64,000 bases of DNA from NCBI RefSeq assembly GCF_900142385.1, contig NZ_FRAQ01000001.1, positions 1 to 64,000 on the forward strand, read 5' to 3'. A program made the translations under genes and the position numbers. This document shows positions 9,240 through 19,609 of this stretch, piece after piece; position 1 is the first letter of the stretch, and each line of letters starts with the position of its first letter. The notes below the pieces were generated by a model. The model saw only the letters and a program-made list of their open reading frames with translations, did no database searches and was not told the DNA's origin. Source of the DNA: Marinobacter antarcticus. GTDB taxonomy: Bacteria; Pseudomonadota; Gammaproteobacteria; Pseudomonadales; Oleiphilaceae.

Positions 9240-10028
9240 ATCCGACACTACACCCGCCCTCAGATACTTGTTCTTTCTGGCCTCGATCCTTCCGGCGGCG
9301 CCGGCATCCAGGCAGATATTCAGGCAATCACTTCACTGGGGTGCCACCCGTTACCGGTGCTCACCTGCCTGACCGTTCAGGACACCCGGAATGTATATGG
9401 TGCCGAAGCCGTCAACCCGGAACTGATTCGCCAGCAACTCAAGTGCATCTCTGAGGACGCGCCCATACACGCGGTTAAAACCGGCGCCCTCGGCAGCGCT
9501 GCGGTAGTCGATGTGCTCGCAGAGTTTCTTGAAAAGCATCCGGATATTCCAATCATAACCGACCCGGTAATCAAGGCTGCAGGAGGCGGTGATCTTGCCA
9601 ATGACGAGCTACTTGCCGCCATGAAACAGCGGCTGTTTCCGCTGGCCGAAATGATCACTCCTAACGGCATAGAACTGGCACTGCTGGGAGAGAGCGAAAA
9701 CCCGGACGAGGCGGCACGTAAACTGCTCGAGAAAGGCTGCACATCGGTGTTGGCAACAGGCGGGCATGGCACGGGCATTCGTATCACCAATACGCTTTAT
9801 AGCCATTCGCCTGCGCCTATGTCATGGGATATCGAGCGCATTGGAGGCGAGTATCACGGTACCGGCTGCACACTTGCAGCGGCGATTGCGGCCGGCCGAG
9901 CTCAGGGGCTTTCACCCCGCGCCGCAATTTCCCAGGCTCAGAATTACGTGCACCGCACTATTCTGCACGCGCTTGAGGTGGGCAGGGGCCAGCCAGTTCC
10001 GGACCGGGGCATTCTGTGGGAACGATGA
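9240..10028 (+). CDS. thiD: Hydroxymethylpyrimidine/phosphomethylpyrimidine kinase, apparent ATC start
   Basis: Phosphorylates HMP and HMP-phosphate for thiamine synthesis. Conserved sequence runs from the first residues (SGLDPSGGAGIQADIQ, where ATP and substrate bind) through ITDPVIKAAGG to the anion-hole motif YHGTGCTLAAAI. No ATG, GTG or TTG exists in frame between the hemJ stop (9225-9227) and GTG 9357, and starting at 9357 would remove the SGLDPSGGAG motif. The codon at 9240 is ATC, 8 bases after AGGGAG (9226-9231). Translation from there gives (M)RHYTRP, which lines up with the N-terminus of Pseudomonas ThiD as I recall it. Either ATC is the real start or one base differs from an ATG. 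The stop overlaps the thiE ATG by 4 bases. Confidence 0.85.
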   Translation: MRHYTRPQILVLSGLDPSGGAGIQADIQAITSLGCHPLPVLTCLTVQDTRNVYGAEAVNPELIRQQLKCISEDAPIHAVKTGALGSAAVVDVLAEFLEKHPDIPIITDPVIKAAGGGDLANDELLAAMKQRLFPLAEMITPNGIELALLGESENPDEAARKLLEKGCTSVLATGGHGTGIRITNTLYSHSPAPMSWDIERIGGEYHGTGCTLAAAIAAGRAQGLSPRAAISQAQNYVHRTILHALEVGRGQPVPDRGILWER

Positions 10029-10702
10029 ACACACGCGTCCCAATCGGACTTTACGCGATTACCGACAGCCAACTTACACCTCCGGCAACTTTGATTGCTT
10101 CCGTGGAAGCGGCGATTCGCGGCGGCACAGTGATGGTACAATACCGCGAGAAGTCGGCTCCGATGGCGGAACGCCTTACACACGCCAGAAATCTGCAGTC
10201 AGTCTGCGCTGCCGCCCGCGTTCCACTGCTTATTAACGATGATGCAGAGCTTGCAAAACGCATAGGCGCTGCAGGCGTGCACCTTGGCCAGTCAGACGTC
10301 TCTGCCGCAGAGGCACGCCGCCTGCTCGGAGATAATGCCATTATCGGCATTACCTGCCATGCAGACCTGGCACTGGCAAAGACGGCCATGGAGGCAGGCG
10401 CAGACTATCTGGCCTTTGGCCGCTTCTTTACATCAACAACCAAACCGGAAGCTCCGGCAGCTGCAACCAACATACTGACTAAAGCAAAACGCTTCAACCG
10501 GCCAGTTACCGCTATTGGCGGTATTTCCACAGACAACGGTGAGCTGCTCATCCGGGCAGGCGCTGACCTGTTGGCCGTTGTCGGCGGGCTTTTCGGGGGC
10601 AACCCTGAAGCGACAGAACAGAATGCAAAAACATTTCAGAGGCTGTTTGCCAGCCACCACCCACTCTTTTTAATCCCCGATAACAGGAGCTCTCACACAT
10701 GA
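10025..10702 (+). CDS. thiE: Thiamine-phosphate synthase
   Basis: Joins HMP-pyrophosphate and thiazole phosphate to give thiamine monophosphate. It is a TIM-barrel protein of 225 residues with the family motifs VMVQYREK near residue 40, [19 protein letters not shown] and the C-terminal IGGI/VVGG phosphate-binding loops. The ATG at 10025 overlaps the thiD stop (ATGA), indicating translational coupling; an in-frame GTG at 10016 is less likely. Its own stop overlaps the hemL ATG in the same way. Confidence 0.95.
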   Translation: MNTRVPIGLYAITDSQLTPPATLIASVEAAIRGGTVMVQYREKSAPMAERLTHARNLQSVCAAARVPLLINDDAELAKRIGAAGVHLGQSDVSAAEARRLLGDNAIIGITCHADLALAKTAMEAGADYLAFGRFFTSTTKPEAPAAATNILTKAKRFNRPVTAIGGISTDNGELLIRAGADLLAVVGGLFGGNPEATEQNAKTFQRLFASHHPLFLIPDNRSSHT

Positions 10703-11979
10703 CGCACTCAGAAACCCTGTTCGAGCAGGCCCAGAAGTACATTCCTGGTGGCGTTAACTCCCCGGTTCGGGCGTTCCGCGGTGTAGGCGGCACCCCGATC
10801 TTTTTTAATCACGCCCAGGGCGCATATCTGTACGACGAGGACGGCCAGCGTTATATCGATTACATTGGCTCTTGGGGCCCGATGATTCTTGGCCACTCTG
10901 ACCAACGCATCAAAGATGCTCTACACGCCCAAGTGGAACTCGGCATCGGCTATGGTGCACCCACCTCGATCGAGACCGATATGGCACGCAAGGTTTGCGA
11001 ACTGGTGCCCTCGATTGATCTGGTTCGCATGGTGAATTCCGGCACAGAAGCCACCATGAGCGCCATCCGTCTTGCCCGCGGCTACACCGGGCGCGACAAG
11101 ATCGTAAAATTTGAAGGCTGCTATCACGGGCATGTGGATTCACTGCTTGTGAAGGCCGGTTCCGGGGCACTGACACTGGGCGTACCGAATTCACCTGGCA
11201 TCCCCGCCAGCCTGGCAGAGCTCACGCTGACTCTGGATTTCAACGATATCGATGGCGTGCGTGAAACTTTCAAAGAAATGGGCGACCAGATTGCCGCCAT
11301 TATCGTAGAGCCGGTAGCGGGCAACATGAACTGCATCCCCCCGGTTCCGGGCTTCCTGGAAGGGCTTCGGGAAATCTGCGATGAACACGGAACGGTGCTG
11401 ATCTTTGACGAGGTAATGACCGGGTTCCGGGTATCCCTCGGTGGGGCTCAGGGCTTATATGGCGTTACCCCGGATCTGACGGCACTTGGCAAAGTCATTG
11501 GTGGTGGGCTGCCAGTTGGGGCCTTCGGTGGCAAGCGGAAAATCATGGAACACATCGCTCCCCTTGGCCCGGTTTACCAGGCTGGCACATTGAGCGGCAA
11601 TCCGCTGGCCATGTGCGCCGGCCTCGCCACTTTGAACGCCATCTCCGAACCAGGTTTTCACGATCGTCTGACTCAAAAGACTCTTGCGGTGCGTGATGGC
11701 CTCAAGGCAGCAGCCGATGCGACGGGCGTCCCCCTGACTGTTCAGGGCGCTGGCGCCATGTTCGGTTTCTTTTTCACAGAAGAGTCCAGCATCACCCGCT
11801 TCGACCAGGTTATGGGCTGTGACGTGGAGCGCTTCAAGAAATTCTTCCAGGGCATGCTTAAGGAGGGCATTTATCTTGCGCCGTCCGCATTTGAGGCTGG
11901 CTTTACCAGCGCAGCCCTGACGGATGAAGATATTGCTGATACGGTCAAAGCTGCGAAAAAAGTGATGGCTACCCTCTAA
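10699..11979 (+). CDS. hemL: Glutamate-1-semialdehyde 2,1-aminomutase
   Basis: PLP enzyme that makes 5-aminolevulinate from glutamate-1-semialdehyde in the C5 route to heme. The 426-residue fold-type I aminotransferase shows [11 protein letters not shown] near the N-terminus, the cofactor-binding FEGCYHGH, the FDEVMTGFR motif and the PLP lysine in [23 protein letters not shown] lies upstream of the ATG, which overlaps the thiE stop. The gene ends in a 14-base tandem duplication (11965-11992) that spans the stop codon. Confidence 0.97.
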   Translation: MTHSETLFEQAQKYIPGGVNSPVRAFRGVGGTPIFFNHAQGAYLYDEDGQRYIDYIGSWGPMILGHSDQRIKDALHAQVELGIGYGAPTSIETDMARKVCELVPSIDLVRMVNSGTEATMSAIRLARGYTGRDKIVKFEGCYHGHVDSLLVKAGSGALTLGVPNSPGIPASLAELTLTLDFNDIDGVRETFKEMGDQIAAIIVEPVAGNMNCIPPVPGFLEGLREICDEHGTVLIFDEVMTGFRVSLGGAQGLYGVTPDLTALGKVIGGGLPVGAFGGKRKIMEHIAPLGPVYQAGTLSGNPLAMCAGLATLNAISEPGFHDRLTQKTLAVRDGLKAAADATGVPLTVQGAGAMFGFFFTEESSITRFDQVMGCDVERFKKFFQGMLKEGIYLAPSAFEAGFTSAALTDEDIADTVKAAKKVMATL

Positions 11980-12014
11980 TGGCTACTCTCTAAAAGACCA
12001 GACAAGCAGTTTTC

Positions 12015-12069
12015 CGAAACTGATCCGGCAGGATCTGACGTGTTAATGTTTCCTGCCGGGCCAGTTTCG
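12015..12069. repeat. Large imperfect inverted repeat after hemL
   Basis: The arm CGAAACTG-AT-CCGGCAGGA (12015-12033) pairs with TCCTGCCGG-GC-CAGTTTCG (12051-12069): 17 paired positions interrupted by a 2-base internal loop, with a 17-base loop. No T-run follows on either strand, so it is not a classic intrinsic terminator. It may be an RNA stability hairpin for hemL, an operator, or a REP-like element. No second copy was noticed in the window. Confidence 0.6.
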
Positions 12070-12285
12070 CGAACATCATCACACTTTAGCTGCCAATACA
12101 TCAGGTTTACCTCTTCTGCCGTTGACTTGCCTCCCCAACTGATCAAATTATGGCCGTATCTCTACGGAGATGCTCTGACGGCATACATCTAACAAATACA
12201 ACATGGAAGTCCGCACACAGAGGCTTTATTCCGCACGTTACGGCATAAGCATGCAGTATCTGGAGCAACCCGTTAGGTTGAGCCG

Positions 12286-13248
<963 letters not shown>

Positions 13249-13306
13249 GTACAGCTACTTCTCTGCCCGGAAAGTTTCCGGGCAGGAAGATTCAGCAACA
13301 CGTCAG

Positions 13307-13876
13307 TTACAGGGCAGAGGCCCGATCTTCTGCCTGATTGGCTCCCGCCACATTACCCCGGGCCCTGCGAATATCCGCCAGCAAAAGCCAGCCCGCACGC
13401 TGCAGACGGAGATCATTCCCCGCCAGTGATAACCCCTTCAGGGTAAATTGCTCTGCAGGCCCGAGCTTGTTACCGGCCACATAAGCCTCCGACAGCTTAA
13501 AGTAAACCTCTGCCGAGCTGGGCGCGATCCGTTGCGCGCGCTCCAACCGAACAATGGCTCCCTGGGCATCACCACTCTTCAAAAGATCGTCTGCCTCACG
13601 AACCAGGCTCAGGGCTGCCGGTGACAAGTCATCCCCGGCATCCCGGTAACTCGGCTTGCTGCTGCGCTGCGTCTGCTCCGGCTCTTGGGCTTCAGTCTGT
13701 TCGCTTTTGCGCCAGACCTGAGGCTCATCTCTATCCTCAGCCGTCTGTGGTGGTTCCGGCGCGCGGGAGGCGCCCCCCGCGGGCACATAAATAGAACCTC
13801 CCGGGCCGGAAGCGCATCCGGCCAAGGTCAAAAGCCCCGCCAACATACCTGCATGAAAAACACCTTGCCTACTCAT
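13307..13876 (-). CDS. TPR-containing lipoprotein
   Basis: The 189-residue product has a lipoprotein signal ending in a lipobox (LTLAGC, cysteine about residue 21), a low-complexity Pro/Glu/Gln linker (about 25-75), and two or three TPR-like helical pairs (about 80-180, with GDAQGAIVRLERAQRIAPSSAEVY being clear). Its ATG overlaps the mrcB stop (ATGA), so it is co-translated with PBP1b. An outer-membrane lipoprotein coupled to PBP1b recalls LpoB in enterobacteria, but the fold differs and a role as activator is only a suggestion. It converges with lipA. Confidence 0.8.
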   Translation of the reverse strand: MSRQGVFHAGMLAGLLTLAGCASGPGGSIYVPAGGASRAPEPPQTAEDRDEPQVWRKSEQTEAQEPEQTQRSSKPSYRDAGDDLSPAALSLVREADDLLKSGDAQGAIVRLERAQRIAPSSAEVYFKLSEAYVAGNKLGPAEQFTLKGLSLAGNDLRLQRAGWLLLADIRRARGNVAGANQAEDRASAL

Positions 13877-16203
13877 TGGAACAATCCTTCAAACCAGCCT
13901 CGAATTTTCCGCTCAAAGGTACCGGAGCAAGACACCTTCTGTGTCGGCTCGCTACCCGATATAAACGGCAGAAGGCGCGCATTATCGCAATACTCGTCTG
14001 TTAACGCCTGTTTTTCAGAATTTACCCAGTGATAATTAACACCGTCGGGCACCACCGGGGAAAATCCGTGTTGTGGCACCTGCGCCATGAAACGCGACCA
14101 GACCGGCAAAGCCCCGGTGGCCCCGGTCAGTGCCGTTGGGCCGTTATCGTCACGCCCTACCCAGGCGACGGCCAGCAAATCGCCGCTGAAGCCGGCAAAC
14201 CAGGAATCGCGACCGTCATCGGTTGTGCCTGTTTTGCCGGCGAGCGACAGCTCCTTTGGAACCGTGTTGTAAGCCCAGCGCCCGGTGCCTTCGTGCATGG
14301 TTTCCTGCATTGCGTACTGCAAAAGATGCACTGCAGCCGGGTCCGCAACCTGGTCCACCTCCAGTCTATAGCGTGAAAGCGCTTGCCCGCCGGCATCCGT
14401 CACCTCCCGGATGGTGCGCAGAGGCGTGTTGAATCCGGAGGTGGCCAACCCCTGATACATCTGAGCAACTGTAACAGGGCTCATGGCAATCGAACCAAGC
14501 AGCATGGAGGGATATTCGGAAATTGGTGTAATTACACCAAACGCTCGCAGGGTCTTGCGGACGGCCGGGATACCAACATCGAGTCCTACCCGAACCGCCG
14601 GCAGGTTATAGGAGTGCGAAAGAGCGCGATGCAGAGGAACCTCCCCCCGCTCTTTACCGTCGTAGTTTTTGGGCTCCCAGCGCCGCCCATCATCGAACTC
14701 CAGGGTGAAGGACTTATCCAGCACCGGGGTCATCAAGGTATAGCGCTCCGGCTGCTCCAGTGCTGTCAGGTAGGTAAAGGGTTTGATCAGCGAGCCAATC
14801 GGGCGATTGGCGTCCAGGGCCCGGTTGAATCCCGCATACTGCGGATCTTTTCCGCCCACGAGCGCGAGCACCTCCCCAGTATCTTTGGCGGTCACTACGA
14901 GCGTCGCTTCCAGAGCTTTGGCCATATCGCCGCTTGCCAGCCTTGGCAGGGTGTCGGTAACGGCATACTCAGCGGCATACTGAATAGCCGGGTTGAGCGT
15001 GGTGAATATCCGAAGCCCTTCGCTGCGCAGATCCTCTTCTTTGTAATCCCGTGCCAGGTGCCGCCGGACAAGATCGATATAGGCGGGATAGCGATTTTCA
15101 GAGTACGAAGGCTTGGCGCTGACGCCAAGCGCCAAGCCACGGGCACGAGCGGCCTTCGACGGTTCGATAAGGCCCGCATCTTCCATCTCGCTGATGACCA
15201 GATTACGCCGCTGCGTGGCCCGATCAGGGTGCCGGCGGGGATTGTAGTAGCTTGGCCCTTTGACCATACCCACAAGCAGGGCGATCTGATGCACATCCAG
15301 ATCTTTCAGTGACTCGCCGAAATAAAACTGACTGGCCAGCCCGAACCCGTTAATGCTCCGGGTGCCTGCCTGCCCCAGATACACTTCGTTCAGATAGGTT
15401 TCCAGTATGTCGTCTTTCTCGTAATGCAACTCGAGCAGAATCGACATCAGGGCCTCATTGCCCTTGCGCAGTAAGGTCTGATCCCGGGTAAGAAAGAAGT
15501 TTTTCACCAGTTGCTGTGTCAGGGTACTTCCGCCCTGAACGATCTGCCCTGCACTTATATTGGCCAGCATGGCGCGACCAATGGAGGCCGGAGCAATTCC
15601 GAAGTGATCGTAGAACCTCCGATCTTCAACCGCCATCAGTGCGGTAGGCAGCAGAGCCGGAACTTCATCCAGGCGCACCAGAATCCGATCTTCTTTGTGA
15701 GCAGGATATATCCCGCCGATACGAGCCGGTTCAAGTCGCACAATCGCTGCGCTGCCACCAGCTGACACAGAAAAGTCCTGAATCCGGTCTCCGTAGATAT
15801 TCAACGAAAGCTTACGCCGGGGCTCATCACCATCAGGAAAGCGAAATCCCCGGGTGCTGATAATAAAATGGCCACCGTTACGGCGATAACTTCCAGGTTT
15901 TACGCCATCACCCTTTCGGTAACCCGATAGCGTCAGCTCCCGCTCCAGCGCTCCGGAGCTCACACCGGCGCCGTCGTAGAGCTCCAAAGGCCGTGCATAA
16001 ACCCGCGAGGGCACTTCAAACCGCCGCCCCTCGAACCGGTCGGTGACAACCGCATCGAGATAGACCATCCAGCCCGCCAGCAACACAAGGCCAATAGCGG
16101 ACACTCGGATAAAAATTTTCCAGAACCAGGGGCTGCGTCTGTTCCGGCTGTTTTTACTTGGGGATTTTCTGTTGGGCTTCGAAGGAGATCTGTTTTTTTT
16201 CAT
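13873..16203 (-). CDS. mrcB: Penicillin-binding protein 1B (bifunctional glycosyltransferase/transpeptidase)
   Basis: Class A PBP that polymerises and crosslinks peptidoglycan. It has 776 residues from the ATG at 16203: a very basic cytoplasmic N-terminus, one membrane segment (about 26-46), a UB2H-like region (about 65-155), a GT51 domain (catalytic E193 in EDRRFYDHFG; GGSTLTQQLVKN) and a transpeptidase domain with S471-xx-K474 (GSLIKP), SYN (SHSYNLPAVR) and KTGTTDDGRD. The UB2H segment distinguishes it from PBP1A. The frame is open 14 codons further upstream, but the conserved basic start begins at this ATG. It is followed with a 4-base overlap by the TPR lipoprotein gene. Confidence 0.95.
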   Translation of the reverse strand: MKKNRSPSKPNRKSPSKNSRNRRSPWFWKIFIRVSAIGLVLLAGWMVYLDAVVTDRFEGRRFEVPSRVYARPLELYDGAGVSSGALERELTLSGYRKGDGVKPGSYRRNGGHFIISTRGFRFPDGDEPRRKLSLNIYGDRIQDFSVSAGGSAAIVRLEPARIGGIYPAHKEDRILVRLDEVPALLPTALMAVEDRRFYDHFGIAPASIGRAMLANISAGQIVQGGSTLTQQLVKNFFLTRDQTLLRKGNEALMSILLELHYEKDDILETYLNEVYLGQAGTRSINGFGLASQFYFGESLKDLDVHQIALLVGMVKGPSYYNPRRHPDRATQRRNLVISEMEDAGLIEPSKAARARGLALGVSAKPSYSENRYPAYIDLVRRHLARDYKEEDLRSEGLRIFTTLNPAIQYAAEYAVTDTLPRLASGDMAKALEATLVVTAKDTGEVLALVGGKDPQYAGFNRALDANRPIGSLIKPFTYLTALEQPERYTLMTPVLDKSFTLEFDDGRRWEPKNYDGKERGEVPLHRALSHSYNLPAVRVGLDVGIPAVRKTLRAFGVITPISEYPSMLLGSIAMSPVTVAQMYQGLATSGFNTPLRTIREVTDAGGQALSRYRLEVDQVADPAAVHLLQYAMQETMHEGTGRWAYNTVPKELSLAGKTGTTDDGRDSWFAGFSGDLLAVAWVGRDDNGPTALTGATGALPVWSRFMAQVPQHGFSPVVPDGVNYHWVNSEKQALTDEYCDNARLLPFISGSEPTQKVSCSGTFERKIRGWFEGLFQ

Positions 16204-16323
16204 GGGCGGATTATAACGAAGCCTGCACGACATAAGGCAGGCCAACTATGTGTTATTTATGTAACCTGCCCGTTATGATGGTGCAATAAAAATCAATGAG
16301 TTCAGGGAAGCGAGGAGCACAAC

Positions 16324-17901
16324 GTGAGTGAAACACCCCCAGGCAGTCTGTTACTGGCACTGCAAAACCCCGAGCTGTACAACCATCCGGTTGACGGATT
16401 CCAGATTATCGAAACTCACATTTCTCAGGTAATCCTGACCGGCCAATACGCCTACAAGATCAAAAAGCCTATGAATTTCGGGTTTCTTGATTTTTCCACA
16501 CTGGCGCGCCGGAAGCACTTTTGCGAAGAAGAGCTGCGCCTGAACCGTCGCCTGGCAGAACCTCTGTACCTGGAAGTACTCCCGATTACAGGAACCCCCG
16601 AGCAGCCCGTCATCGGCGGCGAAGGCGAGCCGTTTGAATACCTGTTGAAAATGCGCCAGTTCCGCCAGAACCAGCTATTTGACCATATGCAGGAAACCGG
16701 CGACCTCAAGCCAGAACTCTTATCCAGCCTCGCGCAGCAGGTAGCCGGCTTCCACGACAGCCTGGAACCGATACCAGACGATAAACCTCTGGGCACCCCG
16801 GAAGCTGTTTACGCGGCCATGCAGGAAAATTTTGACCAGATTCGGCCGATGATCGACGACAAAGACCTGCTAAGCCAGCTCGACAATCTCGAAGCCTGGA
16901 CACAGACCACCTTCGAACGCCACCGGGATCTCATTGCCAAGCGGCGTGCAGATGGCCTGGTACGGGAATGCCACGGCGACCTGCACCTGGCTAACATCAC
17001 CGTTTACGACGGCAAGGTCACGGTTTTCGATTGTATCGAATTCAATGAGCCCTTCCGCTGGATCGATGTCATCAATGACCTGGCATTTTTGCTGATGGAT
17101 CTGGAATCCCGACGCGAATCTGCTCTGGCAAACCTGGTTCTGAATACCTATCTGGAATATCGCGACGATTTTGAGGCCCTGCCCCTGCTGCCCCTCTACA
17201 AGGCTTACCGGGCGCTGGTAAGGGCCAAGATTGCGCTTTTCACCCTGGCCAATCCGTCCCTGAGTGAAGGTGAAAAAGAGACTCTGATGCAGCGGTATCG
17301 CGATTATGCCCAGCTGGCAGAAGATTACGGCAGCATCCCGAATCGCTATCTGCTGGCCACAGTGGGCCTCTCTGCCAGCGGCAAAACCTGTGTCAGCGCA
17401 GCCATGTCGAGTGAGCTGGGCCTTATCCGACTGCGGTCTGACATTGAGCGCAAGCGACTGCATGGGCTGGCGCCGCTGGAGGACAGTCAGTCGCCCACCG
17501 GGGGCAAGCTGTACTCTGCCGAAGCTAACGAAAAAACCTACGAACGCCTGGCGAAGCTTGCCTGCGACCTGCTCGCTGCCGGCTTGCCGGTTATCGCCGA
17601 CGCTGCCTGCCTGAAAGAGCGCGAACGAGCGCTGTTTGCCGCTGTCGCAGAAAGTCAGGGAGTCCCCTTTGCGCTGATTCACTGTGAGGCCCCGGAGGAG
17701 CTGCGCAAGGAATGGGTGCGCAAACGCAAGGGCGACGCCTCGGAAGCGACAGAGGAACTTCTGGATGCCCAAAAAGACTGGTTTGAACCCCTCACGGCGG
17801 AAGAAAAAAGCCATACCGTGCACCTGCGCAGCGATCGGGAACATGTTGCAGAGGCGGTTGCAGGCAGAATCCGGCAGCACTTTGGCCTGACTTCCAAGTA
17901 A
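16324..17901 (+). CDS. Fused aminoglycoside-phosphotransferase-like and P-loop kinase-like protein
   Basis: The 525-residue protein starts at GTG, 6 bases after GAGGAG. The N-terminal two thirds resemble the aminoglycoside phosphotransferase/choline kinase fold, with the catalytic-loop-like CHGDLHLANI and metal-binding FDCIEFNEPFRWIDVINDLAF. The C-terminal third is a P-loop kinase domain with Walker A GLSASGKT (about 343-350), as in gluconate kinase or Zeta-toxin-like enzymes. The substrate is unknown; members of this bifunctional family are widespread in proteobacteria and are not resistance genes by default. It is divergent from mrcB and followed by a pentapeptide-repeat gene after 85 bases. 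Confidence 0.8.
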   Translation: MSETPPGSLLLALQNPELYNHPVDGFQIIETHISQVILTGQYAYKIKKPMNFGFLDFSTLARRKHFCEEELRLNRRLAEPLYLEVLPITGTPEQPVIGGEGEPFEYLLKMRQFRQNQLFDHMQETGDLKPELLSSLAQQVAGFHDSLEPIPDDKPLGTPEAVYAAMQENFDQIRPMIDDKDLLSQLDNLEAWTQTTFERHRDLIAKRRADGLVRECHGDLHLANITVYDGKVTVFDCIEFNEPFRWIDVINDLAFLLMDLESRRESALANLVLNTYLEYRDDFEALPLLPLYKAYRALVRAKIALFTLANPSLSEGEKETLMQRYRDYAQLAEDYGSIPNRYLLATVGLSASGKTCVSAAMSSELGLIRLRSDIERKRLHGLAPLEDSQSPTGGKLYSAEANEKTYERLAKLACDLLAAGLPVIADAACLKERERALFAAVAESQGVPFALIHCEAPEELRKEWVRKRKGDASEATEELLDAQKDWFEPLTAEEKSHTVHLRSDREHVAEAVAGRIRQHFGLTSK

Positions 17902-17986
17902 CCGGCCAATGCCATCAAGACCGTTAAAGAGCGAGGGCAAGCTATACTCGCGGAAGAACCGGAACAGAACGCCATAAGGAAGGATC

Positions 17987-18343
17987 ATGGAAACCGATGC
18001 AGTGCGCCATATCACAGACCCGCTCTACGAAACGCTTCGCAAAGAAGATATTACTGCCTTCAATGCGGAAAAATCAGCGCGGGGAGACCTGCCCAGTCTT
18101 GCCCATGGAGACTTCAGGGGGCTGGACTTGCGCGGGATGAATGCTCATGGGCTTGACCTGAGCAACGCCTATTTTCGGGGCTCTGATATCAGGGGTATAG
18201 ATTTCAGCCACTCAAACATGGAAGGAGCCAGTATTGCGGGTGCCAAGATTTCCGGATGCTTCTTTCCTCAAAGCCTTGAGGCAGAAGAGATCGTGATGTC
18301 TCTGAACCACGGCACACGAATGCGGTACAGCAAGGGCAAATGA
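17987..18343 (+). CDS. Small pentapeptide-repeat protein
   Basis: 118 residues. From about residue 40 to 85 there are around nine A(D/N)LxG-type pentapeptides (DFRGL, DLRGM, NAHGL, DLSNA, YFRGS, DIRGI, DFSHS, NMEGA, SIAGA), which should build a short right-handed quadrilateral beta-helix. GGAAGG precedes the ATG by a few bases. The stop overlaps the next start (ATGA), coupling it to a Rieske protein. It is too short for a Qnr/MfpA-type gyrase-protecting dimer. Function unknown. Confidence 0.8.
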   Translation: METDAVRHITDPLYETLRKEDITAFNAEKSARGDLPSLAHGDFRGLDLRGMNAHGLDLSNAYFRGSDIRGIDFSHSNMEGASIAGAKISGCFFPQSLEAEEIVMSLNHGTRMRYSKGK

Positions 18344-18714
18344 CAGACAGGCAAGCGGACCAGTGGCAAACGGTATGCAGCAGGCAGGAGTTACAGGTCG
18401 GCCGGTTTATTGAATTCTCGCTGGCCAGCGCTGATCAGAATACTGACACCCTGCCAACGACCGGGTTCGTGTTTCTGGATAGCACCACGCCCAGAGCCTA
18501 CCTGAACCAGTGCCCACACATGGGCATTGAACTGAACTGGATGCCGGGCCGCTTCATGGATGCCGACAACCTGTTCCTTCAGTGCTCAACTCACGGAGCC
18601 CTGTTCAAGCCCGGCGACGGTGAGTGCATTGCCGGGCCTTGTCAGGGCGATGCACTCATCGCTCTGGATATACGGGAAACCGGGGAGATGCTGGAAGTCA
18701 GACTTCCAGAATAA
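18340..18714 (+). CDS. Rieske [2Fe-2S] domain protein
   Basis: Small stand-alone Rieske protein of 124 residues. The ligands are clear: C58 and H60 in CPHMGIEL, and C82 and H85 in CSTHGALF, followed by the GxC-type loop [11 protein letters not shown]. No membrane segment or signal is present, so it is cytosolic and ferredoxin-like rather than a bc1 subunit. It may supply electrons to an unidentified oxygenase. The start overlaps the pentapeptide gene stop, and the 3' end overlaps the 3' end of sfsA by 17 bases (convergent). Confidence 0.88.
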   Translation: MTDRQADQWQTVCSRQELQVGRFIEFSLASADQNTDTLPTTGFVFLDSTTPRAYLNQCPHMGIELNWMPGRFMDADNLFLQCSTHGALFKPGDGECIAGPCQGDALIALDIRETGEMLEVRLPE

Positions 18715-19429
18715 CCGGCACCGCTTCAGTCAGCGCCATCCTGCCGGATGGACTGCCATCATCATTGGCAAGGTTTGCCCGGTAGGCCACTATCTCTACA
18801 CCCGCATCACACGCTTGCCGCAACAACTGACCGTAATGCTGGTCGATGTGATCTGCAGGCCGCACAGTTTCAATGCCAGTATGATTCACCACAAAAAACA
18901 GCACGGCACGATCACCGAGCGCAACCTGAGCCATCAGTTCTCGCAGATGCTTCTGCCCGCGGGTTGTAACCGCGTCCGGAAAGAAGCCCTGGCCGTTTAC
19001 CTCAAGGGTTACGTTCTTCACTTCTACCCAGGCATCCGGCTCCGCCTCATGCCCGGAGAGTAACAGATCAATCCGGCTTTTTTCCTCGCCATACTTTACT
19101 TCTGGACGACAATGACTGTATCCGACCAGTTCGCTGATACGGCCCGCTTCAATCGCCTCACGCGCCTGCGCGTTAGGTCTTGCCGTATTTACACACGCGA
19201 GCGTGCCAGGTGCCGTTTCAACAAGTTCCCAGGTATACGGCAACTTGCGCGCCGGGTTGTTGCTGCGGCTCAGCCACACCCTGCCATCAGGCGGCTGGCA
19301 GCCCAGCATGGAACCGGTATTCGGGCAATGGGCCGTTATTTCAGTGCTATCGGGCAACCGCACATCCGCCAGAAAACGTTTATAACGTCGGATAAGACTC
19401 CCTTCAATCAAGGGCTCGGGAAACTTCAT
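18698..19429 (-). CDS. sfsA: Sugar fermentation stimulation protein A (SfsA family)
   Basis: 243 residues matching the SfsA family: an N-terminal OB-like part ([16 protein letters not shown], then AHCPNTGSM) and a nuclease-like C-terminal part with [12 protein letters not shown] and [16 protein letters not shown]. Members have been described as DNA-binding proteins and, from structure, as possible nucleases; the biological role is unsettled. In Pseudomonas sfsA also lies close to dksA, which fits dksA starting 180 bases away on the opposite strand. Confidence 0.93.
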   Translation of the reverse strand: MKFPEPLIEGSLIRRYKRFLADVRLPDSTEITAHCPNTGSMLGCQPPDGRVWLSRSNNPARKLPYTWELVETAPGTLACVNTARPNAQAREAIEAGRISELVGYSHCRPEVKYGEEKSRIDLLLSGHEAEPDAWVEVKNVTLEVNGQGFFPDAVTTRGQKHLRELMAQVALGDRAVLFFVVNHTGIETVRPADHIDQHYGQLLRQACDAGVEIVAYRANLANDDGSPSGRMALTEAVPVILEV

Positions 19430-19609
19430 AGGCTCTCCAAATGCGAAGTAGACATCACAATGCTGGCACCCCCGTGACTAATCTGCTATTTTCCGCCAAA
19501 TCCCGTTTCAGGACGACTGCTTCATCCAAATTATAGCCGCGCCGCAGCGGGGGCTGGCGCGCAGGAAAGCTAAGCGTCCTTGTGAAGTATAAAAAAGAGG
19601 CCGGGTTAA

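Noticed and set aside
14383..15312. Open frame of 309 codons on the plus strand inside mrcB
   Set aside because: It is antisense to the conserved transpeptidase/glycosyltransferase domains, has no family resemblance and no ribosome binding site.
16324..17901. Aminoglycoside resistance gene
   Set aside because: Only the general phosphotransferase fold is shared; the fusion with a P-loop kinase domain marks a chromosomal family of unknown substrate.
16870..18015. Open frame of 381 codons on the minus strand opposite the fused kinase gene
   Set aside because: Antisense shadow of a conserved coding region in GC-rich DNA; composition looks random (Cys/Phe/Gln-rich) and no motif is recognisable.
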